Assembly: GCA_934630975.1 (NCBI GenBank)
Contig: CAKTXH010000079.1
Coordinates: 1-12,244, forward strand
Length of the DNA: 12,244 nucleotides
Reading direction: 5' to 3'
DNA from: an uncultured Clostridia bacterium
GTDB lineage: Bacteria > Bacillota > Clostridia > Christensenellales > Aristaeellaceae
Part shown: in pieces, positions 1-7,798 of the stretch
How positions within the stretch are numbered: the stretch's first letter is position 1
How the letters are laid out: every line of letters starts with the position of its first letter
The notes under the pieces: generated by a model
Seen by the model: only the letters and a program-made list of their open reading frames with translations
Told to the model about the DNA's origin: nothing
Database searches by the model: none
Translations under genes and position numbers: made by a program

Positions 1-73
1 TGCGCGGCAGGGTCAGGTCAAAGCCCTTGAGGTTGTTCTGGCGGACGCCGCGGATGACGATGTTTTCCTGCAT
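1..73 (-). CDS. uvrA: UvrA, excinuclease ABC subunit A (N-terminal fragment)
   Basis: Only the first 24 codons lie in the window; the gene runs off the left edge. The reading begins MQENIVIRGVRQNNLKGFDL, which matches the conserved UvrA start (I-x-[VI]-[RK]-G-[AV]-R-x-[NH]-N-L-K followed by a Leu/Pro-Arg stretch) that precedes the first Walker A motif. The ATG at 73 is preceded by AAGGAG (about 80-86 on the minus strand) at normal spacing. UvrA is the ATPase that scans DNA for bulky lesions with UvrB in nucleotide excision repair. The next gene upstream on the same strand is uvrB, but an opposite-strand gene lies between them. I found no convincing promoter or LexA box in the 80 bp before the start. 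The call rests on a short but characteristic stretch. Confidence 0.85.
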   Translation of the reverse strand, partial: MQENIVIRGVRQNNLKGFDLTLPR

Positions 74-112
74 GGTGAACTCCTTCATAGACTGGCGCAA
101 AGCGTCAAAGAA

Positions 113-121
113 TGATATAAT
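113..121 (+). promoter_or_regulatory. Extended -10 promoter for the glycosyltransferase gene
   Basis: TGATATAAT gives a TGn extended -10 with a perfect TATAAT hexamer at 116-121. No good -35 is seen at 16-18 bp spacing, which is common for extended -10 promoters. The predicted start is near 128, giving a leader of about 27 nt before the ATG at 155. It lies inside the divergent gap with uvrA. Confidence 0.55.
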
Positions 122-154
122 CAAAAAGAGAACATGGTTTGTGGAGGATGGCAT

Positions 155-1713
155 ATGCAAAAGCGCGGAAAGACGGCGCTCACGCTCGCCTGTTTTGCAG
201 TGATGCTCGCGGCGCTGCTCGTGCTGATGGTGAGCGTCGGCGCGAAGAAGGACGGGTTTGACATTGACGAGTTCTTTACCTACGGACTGGCGAATTCATA
301 TCATCAGCCGTTTTTGAACGCGGAAACCGGGCGCTGGATCAGCGGAAAGGCTTTTTCGGATTACCTCACCGCGGACGGCCACGCGCACGAGTACCTGAAC
401 GTCTATGAAAACCAGATGGCCGACGTGCACCCGCCGCTGTATTACCTGTTCGTGCATGCGGCGTGCTCGCTGTTCCGAAATCCGCCGTTTACGAAGTGGA
501 CGGGCATCGCGGTCAACCTGCTGTTTTTCAGCCTGACGCAGCTGGGGCTGCTGCTGCTTTCCGCGCGCCTGCTCTCCGACGGGGAAAAGCTGGCGCTTAC
601 GCCCGCGGCGCTTCTGCCGGGGCTTTTGTACGGCCTGAGCGCTGGCGCGGCCTCGAGCGTCGTGTTCATCCGCATGTACGCGATGATGACGATGTGGGCG
701 GTCTGGCTGGCGTTTGCGCTGGCCGAGCTTTGGGTGAACGGGCAGACGGTCTGGCGCATGCGCGCGCTGGCCGCCGTGCTGATCGCGGGCTTTTTGACGC
801 AGTATTATTTTGTCGTGCTGGCTTGCATGCTATGCGGCGCGTATTTCTTTGCGCGGCTTGCGCGGCGCGAGTTTGAAAAGGCCGGGCGCTTTGCGCTCTG
901 GTGCTTCTTTGCGCTGGCGCTGGCGGTCGGGCTGTTCCCGTGGTGCCTGAACCACATCTTCGGCGGCTATCGCGGCCGGGGCGCGATGGAAAACGCCGCG
1001 GCCGTTACGCTTGGCGACATGATCCGCTGGTTCAAAATCCTCTGGCAGACGCTCGATATGCAGCAATTCGGCGGCTTGCTGCTGATTCTGGCGCCCGTCG
1101 GCCTGGCGCTGGCCTTCTGGCCGCTCAAAAAAGCGGGGCGGGGGTTGAAACGGGGCGCGGCGCTGGCCGCTTGGACGCTGCTGGCCTGCGCGGGCTACGT
1201 GCTGGTGATCGCCGTGATCTCGCCGTACAAGGTGGATCGGTATATCTTCTGCGTTTATCCGCTGGCAACGGCCGCGCTGTTCATGCTGATTGCGCGCGGC
1301 GGCTGCCGGTTCGGTTCGCTTCAAGGTTCGGCGTGTCTGCTGGCCTGCGCGGTGCTGGCGGCCTGCGGCGCGCGCGTCAACCGTGAGCAGCAGGTGCATT
1401 ATCTCTATCCGGGGGACAGCGCCTATGTCGCCGCCTGCGAGGAGAACGCCGCGCTGCCGTGCGTCGTGCTCGGCACGAACGACATGACGCAGAACACGCT
1501 GGAGCTTGCGGCGTTTGAGCATGTCTATCTGCTGGACGCGGACGACGCGGAGGGCGTTGCGCCCGCGCTCGAAGCGCTGGCGGAAAAGCCGGAAGGCTTC
1601 ATCCTCTTTGAACGCTATCACGACGAGACGAACCTTGAAACCATCCTGCGCGAAACCGGGCTGGAAAGCGCCGAACTTCTGTTTGAACATCAATATCATG
1701 TCTACTGGGTGCA

Positions 1714-1717
<4 letters not shown>
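155..1717 (+). CDS. GT-C fold (GT39/ArnT-like) membrane glycosyltransferase
   Basis: A polytopic membrane protein of 520 residues. A first membrane segment (about 8-30) is followed by an acidic motif in the first outer loop (DIDEF, 36-40), then HPPLYY (92-97) and RMYAM (173-177). This order is typical of GT-C enzymes of the PMT/ArnT type, which move sugars from polyprenyl-phosphate donors to an acceptor on the outer face of the membrane; the first-loop Asp/Glu is the usual catalytic position. Further hydrophobic segments continue to about residue 420, and a soluble tail follows. I chose the ATG at 155, seven codons inside the longest frame, because GGAGG (143-147) sits 7 nt before it. The acceptor cannot be told from context. 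The gene lies antisense between uvrB and uvrA and its stop overlaps that of uvrB. Family assignment is fairly secure; the exact reaction is not. Confidence 0.72.
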
Positions 1718-3780
<2,063 letters not shown>

Positions 3781-3827
3781 CATGACCTCCTGCTTTTCGG
3801 AAACATCCCGTTTTCGTATGATTCCCT

Positions 3828-3856
3828 ATTATAGCATAGATAAAAAATGGGAACAA
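3828..3856 (-). promoter_or_regulatory. uvrB promoter
   Basis: On the minus strand TTGTTC (3856-3851) is followed after 17 bp by TATAAT (3833-3828), which is preceded by TGC, giving an extended -10. The start would be near 3821, with a leader of about 40 nt to the uvrB ATG. The -35 lies within the LexA box. Confidence 0.8.
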
Positions 3857-3862
3857 GCGTTC
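3851..3862. promoter_or_regulatory. LexA (DinR-type) SOS box of uvrB
   Basis: GAAC-AAGC-GTTC is a perfect match to the Gram-positive LexA half-sites (GAAC-N4-GTTC), and the spacer also fits the B. subtilis RNRY preference. It covers the whole uvrB -35, so a bound repressor would block RNA polymerase and release after DNA damage. UvrB is a classic SOS gene, which supports the call. Confidence 0.85.
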
Positions 3863-3889
3863 TTATAAAATTGTAAATGGAAAATGATG

Positions 3890-3921
3890 CAAAAAAGGCT
3901 TCGCGCCTTGACGCAAAGCCT
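3890..3921 (-). terminator. Intrinsic terminator of the toxin transcript
   Basis: On the minus strand a 10-bp stem (AGGCTTTGCG with CGCGAAGCCT, one G-U pair, loop TCAAGG) is followed directly by six T. On the plus strand one pair becomes a C-A mismatch, so the minus strand is the better fold. It would end transcription from the toxin gene before the uvrB promoter. Its loop and one arm hold the -35 of the opposite-strand antitoxin promoter. Confidence 0.8.
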
Positions 3922-3936
3922 GAAATGCAGTAAAAT
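3908..3936 (+). promoter_or_regulatory. Promoter of the candidate antitoxin RNA
   Basis: TTGACG (3908-3913), a 17-bp spacer, and TAAAAT (3931-3936): 5/6 matches to both consensus hexamers. The start would be at about 3943. No plausible plus-strand protein gene follows before the strong hairpin at 3997-4045, which points to a non-coding transcript. Confidence 0.7.
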
Positions 3937-3942
3937 GTAGTC

Positions 3943-4047
3943 AAGAGTTGGGGCTCTTGCGACAGTGATCTTTCGCTTTCGCGGAAAATCAAAGAGAAGC
4001 GCCGCCGCCGTGTAAGAATTGGCGTCTTACACGGTGGTGGCGCTTTT
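3943..4047 (+). ncRNA. Candidate type I antitoxin RNA, antisense to the toxin 3' end
   Basis: A predicted RNA of about 105 nt bounded by the promoter at 3908-3936 and the terminator hairpin ending in TTTT at 4044-4047. It has three stem-loops: 3942-3959 (CAAGAG/CTCTTG, loop TTGGGG), 3967-3990 (10 bp with one mismatch, loop TTTC) and the terminator 3997-4045. It runs opposite to the 28-codon toxin gene and would be complementary to the toxin mRNA downstream of the stop codon, as in the txpA/RatA and bsrG/SR4 pairs of B. subtilis, where toxin and antitoxin RNAs overlap tail to tail. Its second stem-loop also repeats a nonamer present on the plus strand next to the toxin ribosome site, giving a possible second contact. 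The RNA itself is inferred from signals; no homologue is recognised. Confidence 0.6.
3997..4047 (+). terminator. 21-bp hairpin between toxin stop and antitoxin end
   Basis: Arms 3997-4017 and 4025-4045 pair over 21 bp with two G-U pairs on the plus strand and a 7-nt loop, followed by TT (TTTT at 4044-4047 including the stem base). It ends the plus-strand antitoxin RNA. On the minus strand the same hairpin begins directly after the toxin stop codon; its U-tract there is weak (TTCTCTTT), so toxin transcripts probably continue at least in part to 3890. Confidence 0.75.
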
Positions 4048-4132
4048 ACTTACGGGGACGCAGACCGAAGTACAGCGTCAGCATAAGAGAAGCGACAGAC
4101 AGAATAGCGCAGAAAAGTTCGTTATTCGTCAT
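4046..4132 (-). CDS. Small hydrophobic holin-like toxin peptide (candidate type I toxin)
   Basis: A 28-residue peptide: a short polar start (MTNNE), a hydrophobic run of about 19 residues (LFCAILSVASLMLTLYFGL), and a basic tail (RPRK). This architecture fits the putative holin-like/TxpA-type toxins of Firmicutes, which insert in the membrane and are held off by an antisense RNA. The start is set by AGGTGG (4144-4139) 6 nt before the ATG; a longer reading to 4348 has no ribosome site and its extra part crosses the promoter. A near-consensus promoter lies about 80 bp upstream, and the leader has a hairpin directly before the ribosome site. The stop codon abuts the 21-bp hairpin, and a convergent RNA promoter lies beyond. 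Homology is judged by eye from size and layout; toxicity is inferred. Confidence 0.68.
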   Translation of the reverse strand: MTNNELFCAILSVASLMLTLYFGLRPRK

Positions 4133-4144
4133 CTGTGACCACCT

Positions 4145-4172
4145 CGCTTTCGGCTTTTGTAAAGCGAAAGCG
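4145..4172 (-). promoter_or_regulatory. Leader hairpin directly upstream of the toxin ribosome site
   Basis: In the toxin mRNA CGCTTTCG (4172-4165) pairs with CGAAAGCG (4152-4145), with an inner CTTT/AAAG helix. The 3' arm ends at the first base before GGTGG of the ribosome site, so the fold may hide or present that site. Translation control by leader structure is common in type I toxins. Confidence 0.55.
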
Positions 4173-4209
4173 GGAAAACGACCGTGCAAGACCTCTTGAC
4201 TACGCAGAC

Positions 4210-4238
4210 AGTATATCACAAGGCTGAACCGATGACAA
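4210..4238 (-). promoter_or_regulatory. Toxin promoter
   Basis: On the minus strand TTGTCA (4238-4233), a 17-bp spacer and TATACT (4215-4210), with TGA before the -10 (extended). 5/6 matches in both hexamers. The start would be near 4203, giving a leader of about 70 nt. No GAAC-N4-GTTC LexA box lies here. Confidence 0.8.
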
Positions 4239-4240
4239 GC

Positions 4241-4465
4241 GTGAAGTGAATGAGACTCATGGTCAGGGAAAGTCAGAAAAGTTTTTTTGAAAGCAGCCTG
4301 CATAAAAGAAGGCAAAATGAGCCAAAAATGAAAAAATCGAAAGTGCATAATTCAAATACAAGGGCTTTTTCACCCCGGTCAGTCCCTTCGGGCAGGCGGT
4401 TTGCAGGGGCGAAAACGCGTTGGGTTATTTGTCGCCTGCGAAGAAAAAAGGTGCGAAAAACCGGG
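4241..4465. other. AT-rich intergenic stretch with no supported gene
   Basis: Together with the toxin leader and promoter this fills the gap from 4133 to 4560. No reading frame has a ribosome site and plausible protein. It holds a 7-bp inverted repeat (GCAGGCG at 4392-4398, CGCCTGC at 4433-4439) and a small CCCTTCGGG hairpin near 4383. I see no recognisable RNA gene. Confidence 0.5.
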
Positions 4466-4470
4466 GACGG

Positions 4471-4479
4471 TGCTATAAT
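4471..4479 (+). promoter_or_regulatory. Extended -10 promoter of the 55-residue protein gene
   Basis: TGCTATAAT: perfect TATAAT at 4474-4479 with a TGn extension. The -35 position (GTGCGA at 4451-4456) is poor. The start would be near 4486, just before the leader hairpin. Confidence 0.65.
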
Positions 4480-4493
4480 ATAGGCACAGAGAG

Positions 4494-4518
4494 GGAACGG
4501 AAAAAGACAAGCCGTTCC
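4494..4518 (+). promoter_or_regulatory. Leader hairpin of the 55-residue protein gene
   Basis: GGAACGG (4494-4500) and CCGTTCC (4512-4518) form a perfect 7-bp stem with an A-rich 11-nt loop at the very 5' end of the predicted transcript. It may protect the mRNA or bind a protein. The half-sites are too far apart for a LexA box. Confidence 0.5.
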
Positions 4519-4560
4519 AAGAAAAACCAAGTGATTTTCCGATCAGAAGGAGTGCTGGAT

Positions 4561-4728
4561 ATGACCGCTATTTTCGTCTTTGCTGCGTTGATCATTGCGA
4601 ATGTTGCGTATTGCGTCTTTGATGGGCGTCGGGCGGAAGCTGCGCGCCAGATTGATGATTTCTACCGCGTCGAGTTCAAGAAGAACTACGGCGTGAAGGA
4701 TGAAATCGCGGCCCAGAACTGGTATTGA
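4561..4728 (+). CDS. Small single-pass membrane protein, unknown function
   Basis: A 55-residue protein I do not recognise. Residues 2-19 (TAIFVFAALIIANVAYCV) form one membrane segment, and the rest is a charged, probably helical tail (DGRRAEAARQIDDFYRVEF) ending in AQNWY. The positive RR pair directly after the segment suggests the tail faces the cytoplasm. The ATG at 4561 has AGAAGGAG 8 nt upstream; a longer in-frame reading from 4420 spans the promoter and is rejected. The gene is a complete single unit: extended -10 promoter, leader hairpin, ribosome site, stop, and a strong terminator about 20 nt later. That makes it a real expressed gene despite its size. It neighbours the candidate toxin-antitoxin module but is on the other strand with separate signals. 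Function unknown. Confidence 0.75.
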   Translation: MTAIFVFAALIIANVAYCVFDGRRAEAARQIDDFYRVEFKKNYGVKDEIAAQNWY

Positions 4729-4746
4729 TCGTTTCGTTTAAACATG

Positions 4747-4779
4747 AAAAGCGGATGGCTTCGGCTGTCCGCTTTTTTT
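4747..4779 (+). terminator. Intrinsic terminator of the 55-residue protein gene
   Basis: AGCGGATGGC (4750-4759), a TTCG tetraloop, and GCTGTCCGCT (4764-4773) form a 10-bp stem with two G-U pairs, followed by a run of T to 4779. A run of A before the stem could extend the helix. Confidence 0.92.
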
Positions 4780-4816
4780 CTGTCTTTTCAAATCTTTGTG
4801 ATTATGCCTTTGCAAG

Positions 4817-4863
4817 AAAGTTGACAAAAAGACAATAAAATAAAAAGACGATTTGTCAACTTT
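4817..4863. repeat. Perfect 12-bp inverted repeat upstream of the ABC operon
   Basis: AAAGTTGACAAA (4817-4828) and TTTGTCAACTTT (4852-4863) are exact inverse copies 23 bp apart. The octamer TTGACAAA occurs a third time at 4931-4938, where it forms the operon -35. The repeat lies 68 bp upstream of that -35 in AT-rich DNA. It may be an operator pair; no regulator gene is visible nearby. Confidence 0.6.
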
Positions 4864-4930
4864 AAAAATGCGATGCAAGCTGAAAAATCCAAAAAGAATC
4901 GGAAAATCAACGAAAAATTTCAAAAACTTC

Positions 4931-4960
4931 TTGACAAAGCTTTGCAAACGGCTATATAAT
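4931..4960 (+). promoter_or_regulatory. Promoter of the TrpXYZ-like ABC operon
   Basis: TTGACA (4931-4936), an 18-bp spacer and TATAAT (4955-4960): both hexamers are perfect. The start would be near 4967, leaving a leader of about 70 nt, too short for a T-box or most riboswitches. Confidence 0.9.
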
Positions 4961-5036
4961 GGCGTTGCACTTTTGAAAACCAAATTGTAAATGCCCGGTA
5001 GCAGCCGGATCGAAAGAATTGGGGAGGATATCAACC

Positions 5037-5969
5037 ATGAAAAAGTTTGCAACGATTGCTTTGACGCTGGCGATGGCCGCGACTGCGGCCTGCGCGAGCG
5101 CGACCACCGTGGGTATCTGCCAGCTTGTGCAGCACGAGGCGCTGGACGCCGCGACGCAGGGCTTTAAGGACGCGCTGACCGAGAAAATGCCGGACGTAAA
5201 GTTCGACGAGCAGAACGCCGCGGGCGATGCGGCAACCTGCGTCACCATCACCAGCAAGTTCGCCGCCGACGGCGTGGATCTGATTCTCGCCAACGCGACC
5301 GCGCCGCTTCAGGCCGCCGTTTCCGCGACCGGCGATATCCCGATTCTCGGCACCTCCGTCACGGATTACGCGACCGCGCTGGGCATGAAGGAATGGAACG
5401 GCACGACCGGCATTAACGTCTCCGGCACGAGCGACCTTGCGCCGCTGGACGGCCAGGCCGCGATCATCAAGGAGCTGTTCCCGGATGCGAAGAACATCGG
5501 TCTGGTCTACTGCTCCGCTGAGGCCAACTCCGTTTACCAGATCACCGTGATCAAGGGCTACCTCGAGGAGATGGGCTATACCTGCACCGAGTTCGCCTTC
5601 ACCGATTCCAACGACGTTGCCTCCGTCACCCAGTCCGCGGCGGACGCGAGCGACGTGATCTACATCCCGACCGATAACACCGCTGCGGCCTACACCGAGA
5701 CGATTGCCAACGTCCTCATCCCGGCGAAGGTGCCGGCCGTCGTGGGCGAAGAAGGCATCTGCCGCGGCTGCGGCGTGGCGACCCTGACCATCAGCTACTA
5801 TGACCTCGGCTACAAGACCGGCGAAATGGCGGCCGATATCCTCGTGAACGGCGCGGATGTGAGCACGATGGCGGTTGAATCCGCCCCGAACTTCACCAAG
5901 AAGTACAACGCCGCCAACGCCGAGGCGCTGGGTCTGACCATCCCGGAGGGCTACGTTGCGATTGAGTAA
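5037..5969 (+). CDS. ABC transporter substrate-binding protein, TrpX-like (COG2984 type)
   Basis: A 310-residue extracytoplasmic binding protein of the ABC_sub_bind (TrpX-like) family. A signal peptide (MKKFATIALTLAMAATAAC) ends in a weak lipobox, TAAC, so lipid anchoring at Cys19 is possible; cleavage after ASA is the alternative. The mature part starts with a first strand VGICQLVQHEALDAA and carries ADGVDLILANAT, IPILGTSVTDY, NIGLVYCSAEANS and the family's ATLTISYYDLGYKTGEMAADIL near the end. The ATG at 5037 is set by GGGGAGG (5021-5027). Members are known for tryptophan or tyrosine uptake, but related systems may carry other ligands, and no amino-acid riboswitch is present here. It contains a CRGC motif (residues near 242-245) close to the hinge region, where family members usually have no cysteine pair as far as I recall. 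First gene of a three-gene operon. Confidence 0.88.
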   Translation: MKKFATIALTLAMAATAACASATTVGICQLVQHEALDAATQGFKDALTEKMPDVKFDEQNAAGDAATCVTITSKFAADGVDLILANATAPLQAAVSATGDIPILGTSVTDYATALGMKEWNGTTGINVSGTSDLAPLDGQAAIIKELFPDAKNIGLVYCSAEANSVYQITVIKGYLEEMGYTCTEFAFTDSNDVASVTQSAADASDVIYIPTDNTAAAYTETIANVLIPAKVPAVVGEEGICRGCGVATLTISYYDLGYKTGEMAADILVNGADVSTMAVESAPNFTKKYNAANAEALGLTIPEGYVAIE

Positions 5970-5990
5970 TCGCATTTGAAAGACATTCAC

Positions 5991-6030
5991 ATGAGCCAAG
6001 GAAGCGGCTAGAACGCTCCCTTGGCTTCAT
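5991..6030 (+). promoter_or_regulatory. Intercistronic hairpin after the binding-protein gene
   Basis: ATGA-GCCAAGG-AGCG (from 5991) pairs with CGCT-CCTTGGC-TCAT (to 6030), with one bulged T and one internal mismatch, loop 6007-6013. No T-run follows, so it is probably not a full terminator. Such hairpins protect the upstream mRNA or cut downstream expression, raising binding protein over permease. Confidence 0.6.
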
Positions 6031-6054
6031 GCGTATAAAGAGGAGGACAATCCC

Positions 6055-6972
6055 GTGGAGATTGCCAAGCTGTTTAACGCGCTCCCCAGCGCCGTTTCGC
6101 AGGGCGTAATTTGGGGCATTATGGCGATTGGTGTGTACATCACCTATCGGATTCTGGATGTGGCCGATCTGACGGTGGACGGCAGCATCGCAACCGGCGG
6201 CGCGGTGGCCGCCGTGCTGATCATCGGCGGCTGCAACGTCTGGGTCGCGATGGTCGCGGCGTTTCTGGTCGGCATGCTCGCCGGCCTTGCGACGGGTCTG
6301 TTCCATACATTCATGGGCATCCCGGCGATTCTGGCGGGCATTTTGACCCAGCTCTCGCTGTATTCCATCAACCTGCGCATCCTCGGCGGCAAGGCCAACA
6401 TGGCCGTCAGTGTCAATAACTATCCGCTGATCGTTTCCGCCCGCAATGCGCGCGCGCTGTCGCTTTCCAACCCGTTCATCATTCTGGCGGTGCTCGCCGT
6501 CGCGGTGATCGCGCTGCTGTATTGGTTCTTCGGCACGGAACGCGGCTGTTCGCTGCGCGCAACCGGCGCGAACGCCAACATGGCGCGCGCGCAGGGCATC
6601 AACACCAACGCCGATAAGGTGCTGGGTCTGATGCTCTCCAACGGCCTTGTCTCCTTCTCCGGCGCGCTGCTGACGCAGTATCAGGGCTTTGTGGATGTCG
6701 GCATGGGCCGCGGCGCAATCGTCATCGGTCTGGCCGCCGTCATCATCGGCGAAGTGGCGTTCTCCAAAATCTTCCATAACTTTGCGCTCAAGCTGCTGGC
6801 CGTCGTCATCGGCGCGATTCTGTATTATATCGTCATTCAGGTCGTGCTCTGGCTGGGTCTGAACACCAACGACCTCAAGATGCTTCAGGCACTGGTCGTC
6901 GCCATGTTCCTCGCCGTTCCGTATTGGAAGAACCGCTATTTCAAGAAGAAGGGGGACGCGAATCATGGATGA
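6055..6972 (+). CDS. ABC transporter permease, TrpY-like (COG4120 type)
   Basis: A 305-residue integral membrane permease of the branched-chain/ribose (BPD_transp_2) superfamily. Hydrophobic segments cover almost the whole chain (about 8-9 passes). Family hallmarks are GIMAIGVYITYRILDVADL near the start with VDGSIATGG after it, and GLAAVIIGEVAFSK in the C-terminal third, the region that contacts the ATPase. It starts with GTG at 6055, supported by AGGAGG (6041-6046) 8 nt away. The C-terminal KKK end lies on the inner face. The gene overlaps the following ATPase by 8 nt, so the two are translationally coupled. It forms the channel for the ligand delivered by the preceding binding protein. Confidence 0.88.
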   Translation: MEIAKLFNALPSAVSQGVIWGIMAIGVYITYRILDVADLTVDGSIATGGAVAAVLIIGGCNVWVAMVAAFLVGMLAGLATGLFHTFMGIPAILAGILTQLSLYSINLRILGGKANMAVSVNNYPLIVSARNARALSLSNPFIILAVLAVAVIALLYWFFGTERGCSLRATGANANMARAQGINTNADKVLGLMLSNGLVSFSGALLTQYQGFVDVGMGRGAIVIGLAAVIIGEVAFSKIFHNFALKLLAVVIGAILYYIVIQVVLWLGLNTNDLKMLQALVVAMFLAVPYWKNRYFKKKGDANHG

Positions 6973-7774
6973 GCGCATCATGCTGAATATCAACCACATC
7001 GCCAAGACGTTTAACCCCGGCACGATCACCGAAAAGCGCGCGCTGACGGATGTGGATCTCAAGCTCAACGAGGGCGATTTCGTCACGATTATCGGCGGCA
7101 ACGGCGCGGGCAAATCCACCACGCTCAACGCGGTGGCGGGCGTGTTTGCCGTGGATCGGGGCACGATTGAAATCGCGGGCGTGGACGTGACCCGCCTGCC
7201 GGAATACAAGCGCGCCAAATATCTGGGCCGCGTGTTCCAGGATCCGATGACCGGCACCGCCGCCACCATGAATATCGAAGAGAACATGGCGCTGGCCATG
7301 CGCCGCGGCGAAAAGCGGACGCTGCGCTGGGGCATTTCCAACATGGAGCGCGATATGTACCGCGAACAGCTCCGCACCCTCGGCCTTGGGCTGGAGGAGC
7401 GCATGAACAGCAAGGTTGGCCTGCTCTCCGGCGGTCAGCGGCAGGCGCTGACGCTGCTGATGGCCGCGCTGCGCACGCCGAAGCTGCTGCTGCTTGATGA
7501 GCACACCGCCGCGCTCGACCCGAAAACCGCCGCCAAGGTGCTCGAGCTGACCGAAAAGATCGTCGCTGAGCAGAAGCTGACCGCGATGATGGTCACCCAT
7601 AACATGAAGGATGCGATTGCGATGGGCAACCGCCTGATCATGATGAACGCGGGGCGTATCGTCGTCGATGTGCGCGGGGAAGAGAAGAAGAAGCTCACCC
7701 GCGAAGACCTGATGCAGCTTTTCGAAAAGGCCGCCGGGCAGGAGATCGAAAACGATCGGATGCTGCTCTCTTAA
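6965..7774 (+). CDS. ABC transporter ATP-binding protein, TrpZ-like (COG1101 type)
   Basis: A 269-residue ATPase that powers the uptake system. Walker A GGNGAGKST (44-52), Q-loop FQDP (91-94), signature LSGGQRQ (154-160), Walker B LLLLDE (174-179) and H-loop TH (His212) are all present. The Walker B is followed by DEHTAALDP rather than the usual DEPT; this DEHTAALD form is typical of the subfamily that pairs with COG2984/COG4120 proteins, not a defect. The ATG at 6965 lies within the end of the permease gene, with GGGGGA (6951-6956) as ribosome site. An in-frame ATG at 6980 is a less likely start. Last gene of the operon; a shared terminator lies about 165 bp downstream. Confidence 0.9.
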   Translation: MDERIMLNINHIAKTFNPGTITEKRALTDVDLKLNEGDFVTIIGGNGAGKSTTLNAVAGVFAVDRGTIEIAGVDVTRLPEYKRAKYLGRVFQDPMTGTAATMNIEENMALAMRRGEKRTLRWGISNMERDMYREQLRTLGLGLEERMNSKVGLLSGGQRQALTLLMAALRTPKLLLLDEHTAALDPKTAAKVLELTEKIVAEQKLTAMMVTHNMKDAIAMGNRLIMMNAGRIVVDVRGEEKKKLTREDLMQLFEKAAGQEIENDRMLLS

Positions 7775-7798
7775 AACCGCCGCGAAGCGAAGAAGGGA

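Noticed and set aside
74..154. A LexA box for uvrA
   Set aside because: GAAC occurs near 77-80 and 130-133 but neither has GTTC at the N4 spacing; the second reads GAAC-ATGG-TTTG.
134..154. Longer start (MVCGGWH) for the glycosyltransferase
   Set aside because: The GGAGG ribosome site lies inside this extension and serves the ATG at 155.
4046..4348. A 100-residue reading of the toxin frame
   Set aside because: The extra 72 codons run through the toxin promoter and leader and have no ribosome site; the 28-codon form has one.
4392..4439. Structured RNA around the GCAGGCG/CGCCTGC repeat
   Set aside because: Only a 7-bp stem with a long loop, no promoter or terminator of its own; nothing recognisable.
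4494..4518. LexA-like site from GGAACGG and CCGTTCC
   Set aside because: The half-sites are 18 bp apart instead of 4; it is better read as an RNA hairpin.
4961..5036. T-box or other riboswitch before the ABC operon
   Set aside because: The leader is about 70 nt, with no T-box sequence or terminator/antiterminator pair.
5019..5036. Earlier start (MGRIST) for the binding protein
   Set aside because: It would put the ribosome site inside the gene and spoil the signal peptide.
5893..7413. Minus-strand frame of 506 codons across the permease and ATPase genes
   Set aside because: Antisense shadow of three well-supported genes; composition is His/Arg/Gln-rich without any domain.
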